From the NCBI RefSeq assembly GCF_018614035.1, contig NZ_JAGGPA010000048.1, positions 26,993-90,992 of the forward strand: 64,000 nucleotides of DNA, written 5' to 3'. Below, piece after piece: positions 1-9,315 of the stretch. The stretch is from Streptomyces sp. ISL-96. GTDB lineage: Bacteria; Actinomycetota; Actinomycetes; Streptomycetales; Streptomycetaceae. Within the stretch, counting starts at the first letter, position 1; every line of letters starts with the position of its first letter. A program made the translations under genes and the position numbers. Below the pieces are notes generated by a model that was not told the origin of the DNA, did not search any database, and saw only the letters and a list, made by a program, of their open reading frames with translations.

Positions 1-717
1 ACCGCCGGCTGGGCGCCCGGACACGCGCAGGCGAACCTCCTGTCGGTGCCCGCGGACTGGGCGTACGAAGTGCTGCTCTTCTGCCAGCACAATCCGAAGC
101 CCTGCCCGGTGCTGGACGTGACCGACGCCGGGTCCTGGAGCACGCCGCTGGCACCGGGCGCCGATCTGCGCACCGACCTGCCCGGCTACCGGGTCTGGCA
201 GCACGGTGAACTCGTCGACGAGCCCACCGAGGTGACCGGCCACTGGCGCACGGATCTGGTGTCCTTCCTCATCGGGTGCAGCTTCACCTTCGAGACGGCC
301 CTGTCGGAAGCCGGTGTGCCGATGCGTCACATCGAACAGGGGCGCAATGTCTCGATGTACACGACGAGCCGCCCGTGCCGTCCGGCGGGACGGCTGCATG
401 GCCCGATGGTGGTGTCCATGCGCCCTGTTCCCCCGGACCATCTCGCCGCTGCGGTCCGGGAGAGCGCCCTGCTGCCCGACGTACACGGCAGTCCGGTGCA
501 CTGCGGTGAGCCGGGCGGCCTCGGCATCGCGGACCTCGGGCGGCCGGACTTCGGCGATCCGGTGGACGCGCAGCCGGGCGACATTCCCGTGTTCTGGGCG
601 TGCGGGGTGACACTGCAGGCTGCGGTCATGGCCTCACGGCCGCCCTTCGCGATCACCCACGCACCGGGCCAGATGTTCATCACCGATGCCCGCGACGAAC
701 AGTTCCGCGTGGCCTGA
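1..717 (+). CDS. DUF1445/YcsI-family putative hydro-lyase (D-glutamate cyclase-like), 5'-truncated by window edge
   Basis: The reading frame is open from base 1, so the start lies outside the window; about 238 residues are visible. An in-frame segment APGHAQANL near the left edge precedes any start codon inside the window and resembles the N-terminal region of the YcsI/DUF1445 family. Later family-like segments include the GCSFTFE and the MVVSMRP stretches. DUF1445 is also a domain of eukaryotic D-glutamate cyclase, which interconverts D-glutamate and 5-oxo-D-proline. In Bacillus ycsI sits beside ycsF and kipIA, and here the gene is followed after 18 bp by pxpA. Family is fairly sure; the reaction is inferred from context. 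Confidence 0.85.
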   Translation, partial: TAGWAPGHAQANLLSVPADWAYEVLLFCQHNPKPCPVLDVTDAGSWSTPLAPGADLRTDLPGYRVWQHGELVDEPTEVTGHWRTDLVSFLIGCSFTFETALSEAGVPMRHIEQGRNVSMYTTSRPCRPAGRLHGPMVVSMRPVPPDHLAAAVRESALLPDVHGSPVHCGEPGGLGIADLGRPDFGDPVDAQPGDIPVFWACGVTLQAAVMASRPPFAITHAPGQMFITDARDEQFRVA

Positions 718-735
718 CAGGAGACGGATCCGTAC

Positions 736-1500
736 ATGACCTCGGTTTCGATCGATCTCAACGCCGACCTCGGGGAGGGCTTCGGACGCTGGCGGCTGAC
801 CGACGACGAACAGCTGCTGTCCGTCGTCACCAGCGCCAACGTCGCCTGCGGCTTCCACGCCGGTGACGCGGCGACCATGCGCCGCGTCTGCGACCTCGCG
901 GCCGAGCGCGGGGTGCGGATCGGTGCCCAGGTGTCGTACCGCGATCTGGCCGGCTTCGGGCGGCGCTCTATGGACGTCCCTTCGGACGAACTCGCCGCCG
1001 AAGTCGCCTACCAGATAGGCGCACTGGAGGTGTTCGCGCGAGCGGCCGGATCGCACGTCTCGTACGTCAAACCGCACGGCGCGCTCTACAACCGTGTGGT
1101 GCACGACGAGGAACAGGCCACCGCTGTCGTCGACGGTGTACTGCTCGCCGGCGGCGAACGGCCGGTCCTGGGACTGCCCGGATCGCGCTTCCTGGACATT
1201 GCCGCGAAGGCCGGGCTGCCGGTCGTCACCGAGGCGTTCGCGGATCGCGCGTACACGCCGGAAGGGACGCTGGTTCCGCGCGGACAGGAGAACGCCGTTG
1301 TCACGGACCCGGGAACGGTCGTTGAACGCTCCCTCTCCATGGCCCGGTTCGGCGTCGTCACTTCGCACTGCGGCCGCCCAGTAGGCGTGCGTGCCCGCTC
1401 ACTGTGCCTGCACGGTGACACTCCGGGAGCCGTCGGCCTGGCCCGCCGCGTACGGGAACGTCTGGAGGCCGCGGGCGTCCGGGTGGAGGCCTTCGTATGA
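736..1500 (+). CDS. pxpA: 5-oxoprolinase subunit PxpA (LamB/YcsF family)
   Basis: This 254-residue protein begins SIDLNADLGEGFG, the LamB/YcsF N-terminal signature, and carries the conserved NVACGFHAGD (about residue 35), VKPHGALYN and EAFADRAYTPEG segments. PxpA with PxpB and PxpC forms the ATP-dependent cytoplasmic 5-oxoprolinase that opens 5-oxo-L-proline to L-glutamate. An AGGAG ribosome site overlaps the end of the DUF1445 gene. The stop overlaps the pxpB start by 4 bp (ATGA), so the three pxp genes are translationally coupled. The length is normal for the family. Confidence 0.95.
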   Translation: MTSVSIDLNADLGEGFGRWRLTDDEQLLSVVTSANVACGFHAGDAATMRRVCDLAAERGVRIGAQVSYRDLAGFGRRSMDVPSDELAAEVAYQIGALEVFARAAGSHVSYVKPHGALYNRVVHDEEQATAVVDGVLLAGGERPVLGLPGSRFLDIAAKAGLPVVTEAFADRAYTPEGTLVPRGQENAVVTDPGTVVERSLSMARFGVVTSHCGRPVGVRARSLCLHGDTPGAVGLARRVRERLEAAGVRVEAFV

Positions 1501-2123
1501 GCACCATGCGGGCACTGCCCGCCGGTGACCGCGCTCTCCTGGTGGAACTCGGCAGCGGCGAGGAGGTGGAGGCGCTCCACGCGGAACTGCTGCGGCGCCG
1601 GGCGGCGGGCACGCTCCCCGCCGTGCGGGAGATCGTGCCCGCGGCGCGCACCGTGCTGCTCGACGGCCTCGACGATCCCGGGCGCTTCGCGGAGCACCTG
1701 GCCGGCTGGGAGATTCCGCCGCTGTCGCCCGGCGTCCAGCGCGCGATCGAGATCCCGGTGCGTTACGACGGTCCCGATCTCGCGGCGGTGGCCGAGCTGT
1801 GGGGCGTGCCCCGCGGCGAGGTGGGCCGGATCCATTCGGGGACCGGCTTCCGGGTGGCGTTTTGCGGGTTCGCTCCCGGGTTCGGCTATCTGACCGGTCT
1901 CGCCGAGCGGTACGCCGTGCCGCGCAGGGCCACGCCGCGCACAGCGGTGCCGGCGGGCGCCGTCGCCCTGGCCGGCGCGTACACGGGGGTGTACCCGCGC
2001 TCGTCCCCCGGTGGCTGGCAGCTCATCGGCTCCACGCGGGCCGTGTTGTGGGACCACGCGCGCGTGCCCGCCGCTCTGCTCACGCCGGGCGCGCGGGTGC
2101 GCTTCGTACCGGAGGAGCTGTGA
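1497..2123 (+). CDS. pxpB: 5-oxoprolinase subunit PxpB (KipI family)
   Basis: This 208-residue KipI/PxpB protein carries the family's GDRALLVE opening (residues 9-16), HSGTGFRVAFCGFAPGFGYL near residue 118 and the ALAGAYTGVYP segment. PxpB is the ATP-binding allophanate-hydrolase-subunit-1-like partner of PxpC. In Bacillus the homologue KipI also inhibits the sporulation kinase KinA, but nothing in this sequence shows that role. It overlaps pxpA by 4 bp upstream and pxpC by 4 bp (GTGA) downstream, as expected for a complex made in equal amounts. Confidence 0.94.
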   Translation: MSTMRALPAGDRALLVELGSGEEVEALHAELLRRRAAGTLPAVREIVPAARTVLLDGLDDPGRFAEHLAGWEIPPLSPGVQRAIEIPVRYDGPDLAAVAELWGVPRGEVGRIHSGTGFRVAFCGFAPGFGYLTGLAERYAVPRRATPRTAVPAGAVALAGAYTGVYPRSSPGGWQLIGSTRAVLWDHARVPAALLTPGARVRFVPEEL

Positions 2124-2989
2124 CGGACCGGGCTTTCGCGGTGGTACGGGCGGGTGCTCTGACGTCCGTACAGGACCAGGGGCGGTCCGGTCACGCTCAC
2201 CTGGGGGTGCCGCGCTCGGGCGCGCTGGACAGGCCCGCGAGCGAGCTCGCGAACCGGCTGGTGGGCAATCACGCGGAGGCGGCCGTCCTGGAGACGACTC
2301 TGAACGGCTGTGCGCTGCGGCCGCGTTGTGCCGTGACCGTGGCAGTCACCGGTGCGCCGTGCCCGGTCACCGTGGACGGCCGCCCCGCCGCCTGGGGCGC
2401 ACCGGTGCGCGTGGCGGCGGGAGCGGTACTGGAGGTGGGGCAGGTGACGGACGGTGTACGGAGCTATGTCGCGTTCGCCGGAGGGATCGCCTGCGAACCC
2501 GTGCTGGGCAGCCGCTCCACCGATCTGCTGTCCGGACTGGGTCCCGCGCCCCTGACCGACGGTGCGGTGCTGCCGCTGGGCGGCGAGACGGGGACACCGG
2601 TGTACGCCGATGCCGTGCCCTGGCAGGGGCCCCCGCGCGAACTGGTGCTGCGGTTCGGTCCCGGACCGCGTACGGACTGGTTCACCGCACGGTCGCTGCA
2701 CACCTTGGCCACAGCGGTCTACCGGGTCTCCTCCGAGAGCAACCGCATCGGGCTGCGCACGGACGGCCCCCCTCTGGAGCGCGCCGTGTGCGGTGAACTT
2801 CCCAGCGAGGGCATGGTGCTCGGCGCGGTGCAGGTGCCGCCGGACGGGCGTCCTGTGGTTTTCCTGGCCGACCACCCCACCACGGGCGGATATCCGGTGA
2901 TCGCGGTGGTCAAGGAGTCCGGTCTCGCCGCGGCGGCGCAGGCCGCGCCCGGTACGCCGATCCGTTTCGTCCCCGCGGGAAGGCGCTGA
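2120..2989 (+). CDS. pxpC: 5-oxoprolinase subunit PxpC (KipA, biotin-dependent carboxyltransferase family)
   Basis: The 289-residue protein reads TDRAFAVVRAGALTSVQDQGR after a GTG start at 2120 that overlaps the pxpB stop. The frame stays open upstream, but the GTGA overlap and the family N-terminus VVRAGALTSVQD set this start. Further family segments are GVPRSGALD, NHAEAAVLETTLNG, SNRIGLR and HPTTGGYPVIAVV. PxpC is the allophanate-hydrolase-subunit-2-like half of the ATP-dependent oxoprolinase. It ends 16 bp before the end of the convergent oxoprolinase gene. Confidence 0.94.
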   Translation: MTDRAFAVVRAGALTSVQDQGRSGHAHLGVPRSGALDRPASELANRLVGNHAEAAVLETTLNGCALRPRCAVTVAVTGAPCPVTVDGRPAAWGAPVRVAAGAVLEVGQVTDGVRSYVAFAGGIACEPVLGSRSTDLLSGLGPAPLTDGAVLPLGGETGTPVYADAVPWQGPPRELVLRFGPGPRTDWFTARSLHTLATAVYRVSSESNRIGLRTDGPPLERAVCGELPSEGMVLGAVQVPPDGRPVVFLADHPTTGGYPVIAVVKESGLAAAAQAAPGTPIRFVPAGRR

Positions 2990-3005
2990 GAGCCCTCAGA
3001 ACCCC

Positions 3006-6000
3006 TCAGGAGCCGCCAGGGGCGCCGTATCCGCCCCCGCCGGGCGTCCGGATCACCAGGACGTCCCCCGGCCCGACTTCGGCCGTGTCGCAGCCCTCCA
3101 GCGGCGTGACCGTACCGTCGGCGCGCTCGACGAGGTTGCTGCCGGTCGCTCCGGGCCCGCCGCCCGCCATGCCGTACGGCGGGACGCGTCGGTGGCCGGA
3201 GAGCAGCGCCACCGTCATGGGTTCCAGGAACCGGATCCTGCGCACCACCCCGCAGCCGCCCCGCCACCGGCCGGCTCCCCCACTGCCCTCCCGTACGGAG
3301 AAGCCGTCCAGGCGCACCGGGTAACGCCACTCCAGCACTTCGGGGTCGGTGAGGCGCGAGTTGGTCATATGGGTCTGCACGGCGTCGGCCCCGTCGAATC
3401 CGTCGCCCGCCCCCGAGCCGCTCGCCACGGTCTCGTAGTACTGCACGCGGTCATTGCCGAAAGTGACGTTGTTCATGGTTCCCGAGCCCTCGGCCTGGAC
3501 GCCGAGCGCGGCGTACAGGGCGCCGGTCACCGCCTGCGAAGTCTCAACGTTGCCCGCGACGGTCGCCGCCGGATAGGCGGGCGCGAGCATGGAGCCCTCA
3601 GGGACCCGCACCTCCAGCGGTTCGAGGCAGCCACTGTTGAGAGGGATGTCGTCGGCGACGAGCGTCCTGAAGACGTACAGAACGGCCGCCATGACCACCG
3701 ACTTGGGGGCGTTGAAGTTCCCCGCCTGCTGAGGCGCCGTACCGGTGAAATCCAGCACCGCGCTGCGTGTCTCGCGGTCCACGCGCAGGGCGACCTGGAT
3801 GACGGCTCCGCTGTCCGTCTCGTAGCGGTACTCGCCGTCCCGCAGTCCGGCGACGATACGGCGCACGGATTCCTCGGCGTTGTCCTGCACGTGCCGCATG
3901 TACGCCTGGACCACATCGAGTCCGAACTGGTCCACCATGCGCCGCAGTTCGGCGATGCCCTTCTCGTTGGCGGCGATCTGCGCGCGCAGGTCGGCCAGGT
4001 TGGTGTCCGGATCTCGCGACGGGTACGCGGCGGTGGCAAGCAGTTGACGCGTCTCGTCCTCACGCAGCCTGCCGTCCCTCACGAGAAGCCAGTTGTCGAA
4101 AAGGACCCCCTCTTCGTGCACGGTACGGCTGAAGGCGGGCATGGAGCCGGGGGTGATGCCGCCGATCTCGGCATGGTGTCCGCGCGAGGCCACCAGAAAG
4201 CGCAACGGCCCGCCGTCGGCGTCGAATACGGGTGTCACCACGGTGACGTCGGGCAGGTGTGTGCCGCCGTGGTACGGGTCGTTGATGGCGTACACGTCCC
4301 CGGGGCGCATGGCCCCCTTATTGCGCCGCAGCACCTCCTTGATGGACTCCCCCATCGAACCCAGGTGTACGGGAATGTGCGGGGCGTTCGCGATGAGATT
4401 GCCGTCCGCGTCGAAGAGTGCGCAGGAGAAGTCCAGCCGCTCCTTGATGTTGACGGAGTGGGCGGTGTTTTCGAGGCGTACGCCCATCTGCTCGGCGATG
4501 GCCATGAAGAGGTTGTTGAACACCTCCAGCATGACGGGGTCCACGTCCGTGCCGACCGCCGTCGTGCCGGGACGCGGGCGCACGCGCGTGAGCAGCAGAT
4601 GCCCCCGTTCTCCGGCGGACGCCTGCCAGCCGGGGTCGACGACGGTGGTGGCGTCGTCCTCGGCGATGACGGCGGGTCCTTCGACGGTGTCTGTGAGCCG
4701 CAGGTCGTCGCGCCGGTACAGCGGGGTGTCCTGCCGGCGCCCCTCGGTGAACATCCGTACCGTCGAACGGGGCCTCAATGTTCCCGTGTGCGTGCGCCCT
4801 TGCGTGACGTTCCCGTGAACGCTCGGTCCCGCCACGCCCACGGCCTCGACCGAGACGGCTTCCACCACCAGCGGCTTGTCCATGGTGAAGGCGTACCGCG
4901 CGCGGTGGTCCGCTTCGAAGGACTCGGTCATGTCCTGGACGCTGCTCAGGGCCACCGGGAGGCTCGAGTCCGTACCTGCGTACCGGATCAGCACGCGCGC
5001 GTGGGTGCTGATCGCCGTGTCCGCGATGCCGTCGGCGCGCAGTTCCTCGCGGGTACGTCCGGCCAGCCGGTCGCACAGTTCCCGTACGCGCCCGAGCGTC
5101 CCCTCGTCGAGGCGCGCCTCGACCGACTGCTCGCGCATGGCGGTGGCGTCGGCCAGCCCGATGCCGTACGCGGAAAGCACGCCGGCCAGCGGCGGCACGA
5201 CGACCGTGTTGACGCCCAGCGCGTCGGCGACCGCGCACGCGTGCTGTCCGCCCGCGCCGCCGAAGCTGGTGAGGGCGTAGCGGGTGATGTCGTGACCACG
5301 CTGTACGGAGATCTTCTTGACGGCGTTCGCCATGTTGAGCACAGCGATGTCGAGGAACCCCGACGCGACCTCCTCGGGGCTGCGCCGTACACCGGTCGCT
5401 TCCGCGACGTCGTCGGCGAGCCGCGCGAACCGGCGGTGCACTGTCCCGGCGTCCAGGGGCTGGTCGCCGTGCGGTCCGAAGACGGCGGGGAAGTGGTCCG
5501 GCTGGACGCGCCCGAGCATGACATTGGCGTCGGTGACCGTGAGGGGGCCGCCGCGCCGGTAGCAGGCGGGCCCAGGGACGGCGCCCGCCGAGTCGGGACC
5601 GACGCGGTAGCGCTGGCCGTCGAAGTGCAGCACCGAGCCGCCGCCCGCCGCGACGGTGTGGATGTTCATCATCGGAGCGCGCATGCGTACGCCCGCGACC
5701 TGCGTACCGAAGTCCCTTTCGAACGTGCCGGCGTAGTGCGACACATCGGTGGACGTGCCGCCCATGTCGAAGCCGATGACACGATCGAACCCGGCCTGCT
5801 GGGATGTACGCGCCATTCCTACGACGCCACCCGCGGGGCCCGAAAGCACGGCGTCCTTTCCGCGGAAGTGTGCGGCCTCGCGCAGTCCGCCGTTGGACTG
5901 CATGAACATCAGGCGCACGCCTCGCAGTTCCTCGGCGACCTCGTCGACGTACCGGCGAAGGATCGGCGAGAGGTACGCGTCCACGACGGTCGTGTCACCG

Positions 6001-6614
6001 CGCGGCACCAGCTTGATCAGCGGGCTGACCTCGTGCGAACAGCTCACCTGGGTGAACCCGAGTTCACGCGCCACGGCGGCGACTGCGGACTCGTGCGCGG
6101 GATGACGGTAGCCGTGCATCAGCACGACGGCGGCGCTGCGGAAACCGTCGCTCCGCGCGGAGCGCAGTTTCTCGGTGACGGCCGCGAGGTCCAGCGGCCG
6201 TACGGTCACTCCGTGCGCGTCGATCCGTTCCGGGACCTCCACGACACGCTCGTACACCGCCTCGGGCAGCACGATGTGGCGGTCGAAGAGGCGGGGGCGG
6301 TTCTGGTAGGCGATGCGCAGGGCGTCTTTGAAGCCTTCGGTGATGACCAGTACGGTCGGCTCCCCGCGCCGCTCCAGGAGCGCGTTGGTGGCGACCGTCG
6401 TGCCCATCTTCACGGTGTTGATCCGGTCGGCCGGGACCGGGTCGTCGGGCCCGAGCTCCAGCATCAGCCGGATTCCGGCGACGGCCGCGTCCCGGTAGCG
6501 CTCCGGGTTGTGCGAGAGCAGTTTGCGGGTGACGAGCCGCCCGTCGGGCCGTCGTCCCACTACGTCGGTGAAGGTGCCGCCACGGTCGATCCAGAATTCC
6601 CAGCGCCCGCTCAT
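3006..6614 (-). CDS. 5-oxoprolinase/hydantoinase, fused HyuA-HyuB (OplAH-like)
   Basis: A 1202-residue single-chain enzyme. An N-terminal HyuA half has the phosphate-binding-like WIDRGGTFTDVVG (residues 8-20) and GFDMGGTSTD (281-290). A C-terminal HyuB half starts near residue 690 with DPVMLEVFNNLFMAIAEQMG and keeps NAPHIPVHLGSM and NDPYHGGTHLPD. This is the layout of eukaryotic-type ATP-dependent 5-oxoprolinase and of fused hydantoinase/N-methylhydantoinase. The context, convergent with pxpABC, favours 5-oxoproline or a close cyclic imide as substrate, though a hydantoin substrate cannot be excluded. The ATG at 6614 gives the standard N-terminus. Having both oxoprolinase types side by side is notable. 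Confidence 0.9.
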   Translation of the reverse strand: MSGRWEFWIDRGGTFTDVVGRRPDGRLVTRKLLSHNPERYRDAAVAGIRLMLELGPDDPVPADRINTVKMGTTVATNALLERRGEPTVLVITEGFKDALRIAYQNRPRLFDRHIVLPEAVYERVVEVPERIDAHGVTVRPLDLAAVTEKLRSARSDGFRSAAVVLMHGYRHPAHESAVAAVARELGFTQVSCSHEVSPLIKLVPRGDTTVVDAYLSPILRRYVDEVAEELRGVRLMFMQSNGGLREAAHFRGKDAVLSGPAGGVVGMARTSQQAGFDRVIGFDMGGTSTDVSHYAGTFERDFGTQVAGVRMRAPMMNIHTVAAGGGSVLHFDGQRYRVGPDSAGAVPGPACYRRGGPLTVTDANVMLGRVQPDHFPAVFGPHGDQPLDAGTVHRRFARLADDVAEATGVRRSPEEVASGFLDIAVLNMANAVKKISVQRGHDITRYALTSFGGAGGQHACAVADALGVNTVVVPPLAGVLSAYGIGLADATAMREQSVEARLDEGTLGRVRELCDRLAGRTREELRADGIADTAISTHARVLIRYAGTDSSLPVALSSVQDMTESFEADHRARYAFTMDKPLVVEAVSVEAVGVAGPSVHGNVTQGRTHTGTLRPRSTVRMFTEGRRQDTPLYRRDDLRLTDTVEGPAVIAEDDATTVVDPGWQASAGERGHLLLTRVRPRPGTTAVGTDVDPVMLEVFNNLFMAIAEQMGVRLENTAHSVNIKERLDFSCALFDADGNLIANAPHIPVHLGSMGESIKEVLRRNKGAMRPGDVYAINDPYHGGTHLPDVTVVTPVFDADGGPLRFLVASRGHHAEIGGITPGSMPAFSRTVHEEGVLFDNWLLVRDGRLREDETRQLLATAAYPSRDPDTNLADLRAQIAANEKGIAELRRMVDQFGLDVVQAYMRHVQDNAEESVRRIVAGLRDGEYRYETDSGAVIQVALRVDRETRSAVLDFTGTAPQQAGNFNAPKSVVMAAVLYVFRTLVADDIPLNSGCLEPLEVRVPEGSMLAPAYPAATVAGNVETSQAVTGALYAALGVQAEGSGTMNNVTFGNDRVQYYETVASGSGAGDGFDGADAVQTHMTNSRLTDPEVLEWRYPVRLDGFSVREGSGGAGRWRGGCGVVRRIRFLEPMTVALLSGHRRVPPYGMAGGGPGATGSNLVERADGTVTPLEGCDTAEVGPGDVLVIRTPGGGGYGAPGGS

Positions 6615-6767
6615 TTCCCCATTCTGGCAAGGGGCGGGGGTTGCTCGGGTTCGTGCCCCGGTGGCGCGCCGGTCGCGAGCCCTTCGGAGGAGTCCCCCGA
6701 TGCCGCGAACCGCATGGCGCGCTCGGGGCCGGGGCCGGGCCGGGTCCGGAGAGTCCTTTCCCCACCC

Positions 6768-6830
6768 CGCCCCTTCCCGTAACTGGGGCTCCGCCCCAGA
6801 CCCCGGTCCTCAAACGCCGGACGGGCTGGG
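6768..6830. repeat. Dispersed intergenic repeat, copy A
   Basis: The stretch 6615-6975 between two minus-strand genes holds no convincing gene. Within it, CCCTTCCCGTAACTGGGGCT, CCGCCCCAG, CCCCGGTCCTC and AAACGCCGGACGGGCT form a composite module. Related modules recur at 29045-29101, 50840-50990 and 61526-61720. The GGGGCTCCGCCCC part is a perfect short palindrome. I recall this core as very common between Streptomyces genes; it probably forms hairpins at transcript ends. Confidence 0.7.
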
Positions 6831-6975
6831 TGGTTTTGGGGGAGCTCAGGACACACCCCAACCGCGTCCACGGGGCCGGCTGGGCTTCCGGCGTCATGTC
6901 GGTGGACGATGCGGGCGTGGAACGTCCTGCGAGCGGCTGGCCCCCGTGCCCGCCACGCGCCGCCCTCTCGCCCGC

Positions 6976-8394
6976 TCAGACAGCGGGCGCGTCCGGCCCG
7001 ATCCTGCTGCGTACGGCGGTCTGGACCTCGGCCTCCTCGGCCGGGTCGGCGGCGAGCCGCCGCAGTCGCTCCGCCACGCGCGCGTCGCCGGTCTCGGCAT
7101 GCCGCGCGGCCACTTCTCTGGTCGTTTCCTCGCAGTCCCACAGGCACTCGACAGCGAAGCCGGTGGCGTACGAGGGGTCGGTGGCGGCCAGGGCGCGCGC
7201 CGCGCGGCCGCGCAGGTGCGAGGAGGCCGTCTCCCGGTAGACGTGGCGCAGTACGGGCGCCGCGGCGCAGATGCCGAGTCGCCCCGCCCCGTCCACGAGG
7301 TTCCACAGGAGCGGTGCGTCCGGCCCGTCCGCCCGTACGGTCTCCCGCAGTGCACCGAGCACGAGCGGGGCGTCCTGCGCCGCGCCCCGGCAGGCGAGCA
7401 CGCCGGCCGCCGACGCACCGAGGGCGTCGGGCCGATGCACCCAGCCCCGCGCGCGGTCCACCGCGTCGGCGCCGCACATCCGCTCGAAGGCGGCGACCGC
7501 GGCGTCCGCGACGGTACGGGAAGGGCTCTGCGCCGCCGCTTCGATGAGGTCGAGCACGACGGGGTCCCGCGCTTCGGCGAGGTAGTGCAGCGCTGTGCAG
7601 CGCGCGCCGTCCTGGCCGCCGCGCGCGGTCTCGACGATGGCGGACCGGTCCGCGGGTCCGGCAACGGCGGTCAGACACCTGGCGGCCGGCACATGGAGCG
7701 GCGTACCGCGGTCGAGGCCCTGCTGGGCCCAGTCGAACACGGCCTGGACGCTCCAGCCGGGGCGTGGCCCCGTCGGCCGCATCTGCCGCTGCCAGCGGTG
7801 GAAGGAGCCCTGTTCACCGGCCGCCCGCACGCGGGCACCGATGCTTTCGCGCGGGTCCTCGGACCACAGCCGCCAGGGTCGCGGCTCGAAGGCGTCCCGT
7901 ACGGCGGCGGACAGCTCGGCCTCGCCCTCCGGGGTGCCGGGGAACCGGGCGAGGACGGCCGCGGCGAGGCCGCGCAGTCCGGCGTCGTCGTCGCGCAGGG
8001 CGAGCTCGTCGAGGGCCCACGCCCAGTTGGCGCCGGTCCTGGCGTACCTGCGCAGCAGTACGAGAGCGTCGTCCCTGCCGTACGAGGCGAGGTGGCCCAG
8101 CACGGCGAGCGCCAGGCCGGTCCTGCCCTCGTCGTCGTCGACGAGGTCCTCCGGGTCGAAGAGGTGTTGCTCGATCGCTTCGAGCCCGCCGTTGAGATCC
8201 AGGTAAAGGCGCGCGTAGTAGAGCGAGCGGTTCTCGACCTGCCAGTCGTGGCGGGGGTCGTCGAGAACGCAGTGGTTGAGAGCCGCGAGCGCTTCGGGGC
8301 GGGGCGCGGCGAGCGCGTGCAGTGTGCCGTCGCCGCGGCCCCTCTGCAGGAGGCCGAGCAGCGTACCGCTCGGCGCTATGACTGGATCGAACAT
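6976..8394 (-). CDS. HEAT-repeat-containing protein of unknown function
   Basis: The protein of about 472 residues consists of repeated helical pairs rich in Ala, Leu and Arg. Examples are VLGHLASYGRDDALVLLRRY, LGALRETVRADGP and VAARHAETGDARVAERLRRL, typical of HEAT/PBS-lyase-type repeats used as protein-binding scaffolds. No catalytic motif is seen. The start at 8394 (MFDPVIAPSGTLL) is preferred over an upstream in-frame ATG at 8427 because a GAGG ribosome site lies about 9 bp before it. No membrane segment or signal peptide. Function unknown. Confidence 0.85.
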   Translation of the reverse strand: MFDPVIAPSGTLLGLLQRGRGDGTLHALAAPRPEALAALNHCVLDDPRHDWQVENRSLYYARLYLDLNGGLEAIEQHLFDPEDLVDDDEGRTGLALAVLGHLASYGRDDALVLLRRYARTGANWAWALDELALRDDDAGLRGLAAAVLARFPGTPEGEAELSAAVRDAFEPRPWRLWSEDPRESIGARVRAAGEQGSFHRWQRQMRPTGPRPGWSVQAVFDWAQQGLDRGTPLHVPAARCLTAVAGPADRSAIVETARGGQDGARCTALHYLAEARDPVVLDLIEAAAQSPSRTVADAAVAAFERMCGADAVDRARGWVHRPDALGASAAGVLACRGAAQDAPLVLGALRETVRADGPDAPLLWNLVDGAGRLGICAAAPVLRHVYRETASSHLRGRAARALAATDPSYATGFAVECLWDCEETTREVAARHAETGDARVAERLRRLAADPAEEAEVQTAVRSRIGPDAPAV

Positions 8395-8652
8395 GGAAAA
8401 AAGCCTCACATCAAGCTGTCGACGCAACCGGGATACGTGCCGTGTCTAGGCCGCGCGGCAACATGTCCGGGCGTACGCCGTCGACTCTTGCTCGCTGTAG
8501 ACCATCTTCCTCTGCCTCTCGTCGGTGGCCCGGAGTGGGCCCGCTCACATTCCCCGTGATCCGGCAACTTCTGCCCGCATCACGTGCATGTGAATCCGAC
8601 GTCATGATGACCCAGCCATTTCGCCGACGCGACCACATTTACGGCGACCCGG

Positions 8653-9045
8653 TCACTGGGCCCCGAAGAGCTCCAGCAGGTTCTTCTTGTCGAACATGCG
8701 GGCGGTGTCCACCGCGGACGGCGTTCCGGCGGCCGGGTCGGCGCCTCCCTCGACCAGGGCGCGGGCCACCGCTTCCTCGCCCTTGAAGACCGCGCCGGCG
8801 AGCGGCGTCTGGCCGCGGTCGTTGGCCCGGTCGGGGTCGGCCCCACGGCTCAACAGGGCCTCCACGGCGGCGGCGTGGCCGTGATAGGCGGCGAGCATCA
8901 CGAGGGTGTCGCCCCGGTCGTTGGTGAGGTTCGCGGGCACGCCCGCGTCGACGTACGCGGCGAGCGCCTCGGTCTCTCCCTGGCGCGCCAGGTCGAAGAC
9001 CTTGCCGGCCAGTTCGACCACCTCGGGATCCGGGGTTTCGCTCAT
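8653..9045 (-). CDS. Ankyrin-repeat protein
   Basis: A 130-residue protein starting MSETPDPEVVELAGKVFDLA. It has ankyrin units with the TNDRGDTLVMLAAYHGHAAA, ANDRGQTPLAGAVFKGEEAV and final VDTARMFDKKNLLELF pattern, about three repeats. The frame extends upstream to 9285, but that extension has poor codon usage and no family match, while the start at 9045 follows a purine-rich AAGGCGG site. Ankyrin repeats mediate protein binding; the partner is unknown. Transcription diverges from the small membrane gene at 9316. Confidence 0.85.
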   Translation of the reverse strand: MSETPDPEVVELAGKVFDLARQGETEALAAYVDAGVPANLTNDRGDTLVMLAAYHGHAAAVEALLSRGADPDRANDRGQTPLAGAVFKGEEAVARALVEGGADPAAGTPSAVDTARMFDKKNLLELFGAQ

Positions 9046-9315
9046 CGGACGGACCGCCTTCCACTGCCGTTCACTGCTGTGACCTGTACGTACGGCACCA
9101 GCGCCGAACGAGTGAATCGTCAGGGTACTGCCCGCTCGCCGACATGACGCGGCCCGGCGGCGGCAAAGATCAGGGCGAGCCGACCCGAAGCGAGCCACAT
9201 CGGCCACTCCAGTGAAAAACCTGAAAAGTAACCCATTTGCACCTTTTGCCGTATAGATACATCCTGTGAGCCTGGAAGAACTCATGGTGACTGTCCCCTC
9301 AACCAGGAGAACCTC

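Noticed and set aside
3192..6782. Very long plus-strand open frame (about 1196 codons) opposite the fused oxoprolinase gene
   Set aside because: It is the mirror of a GC-rich gene with strong codon bias; its translation (many Val, Gly, His, Arg) matches no family, while the minus strand encodes clear HyuA/HyuB motifs.
9236..9258. Promoter TTTGCA...TATAGAT before the small membrane gene
   Set aside because: The TATAGAT is a good -10-like sequence, but no -35 element sits at the right distance.
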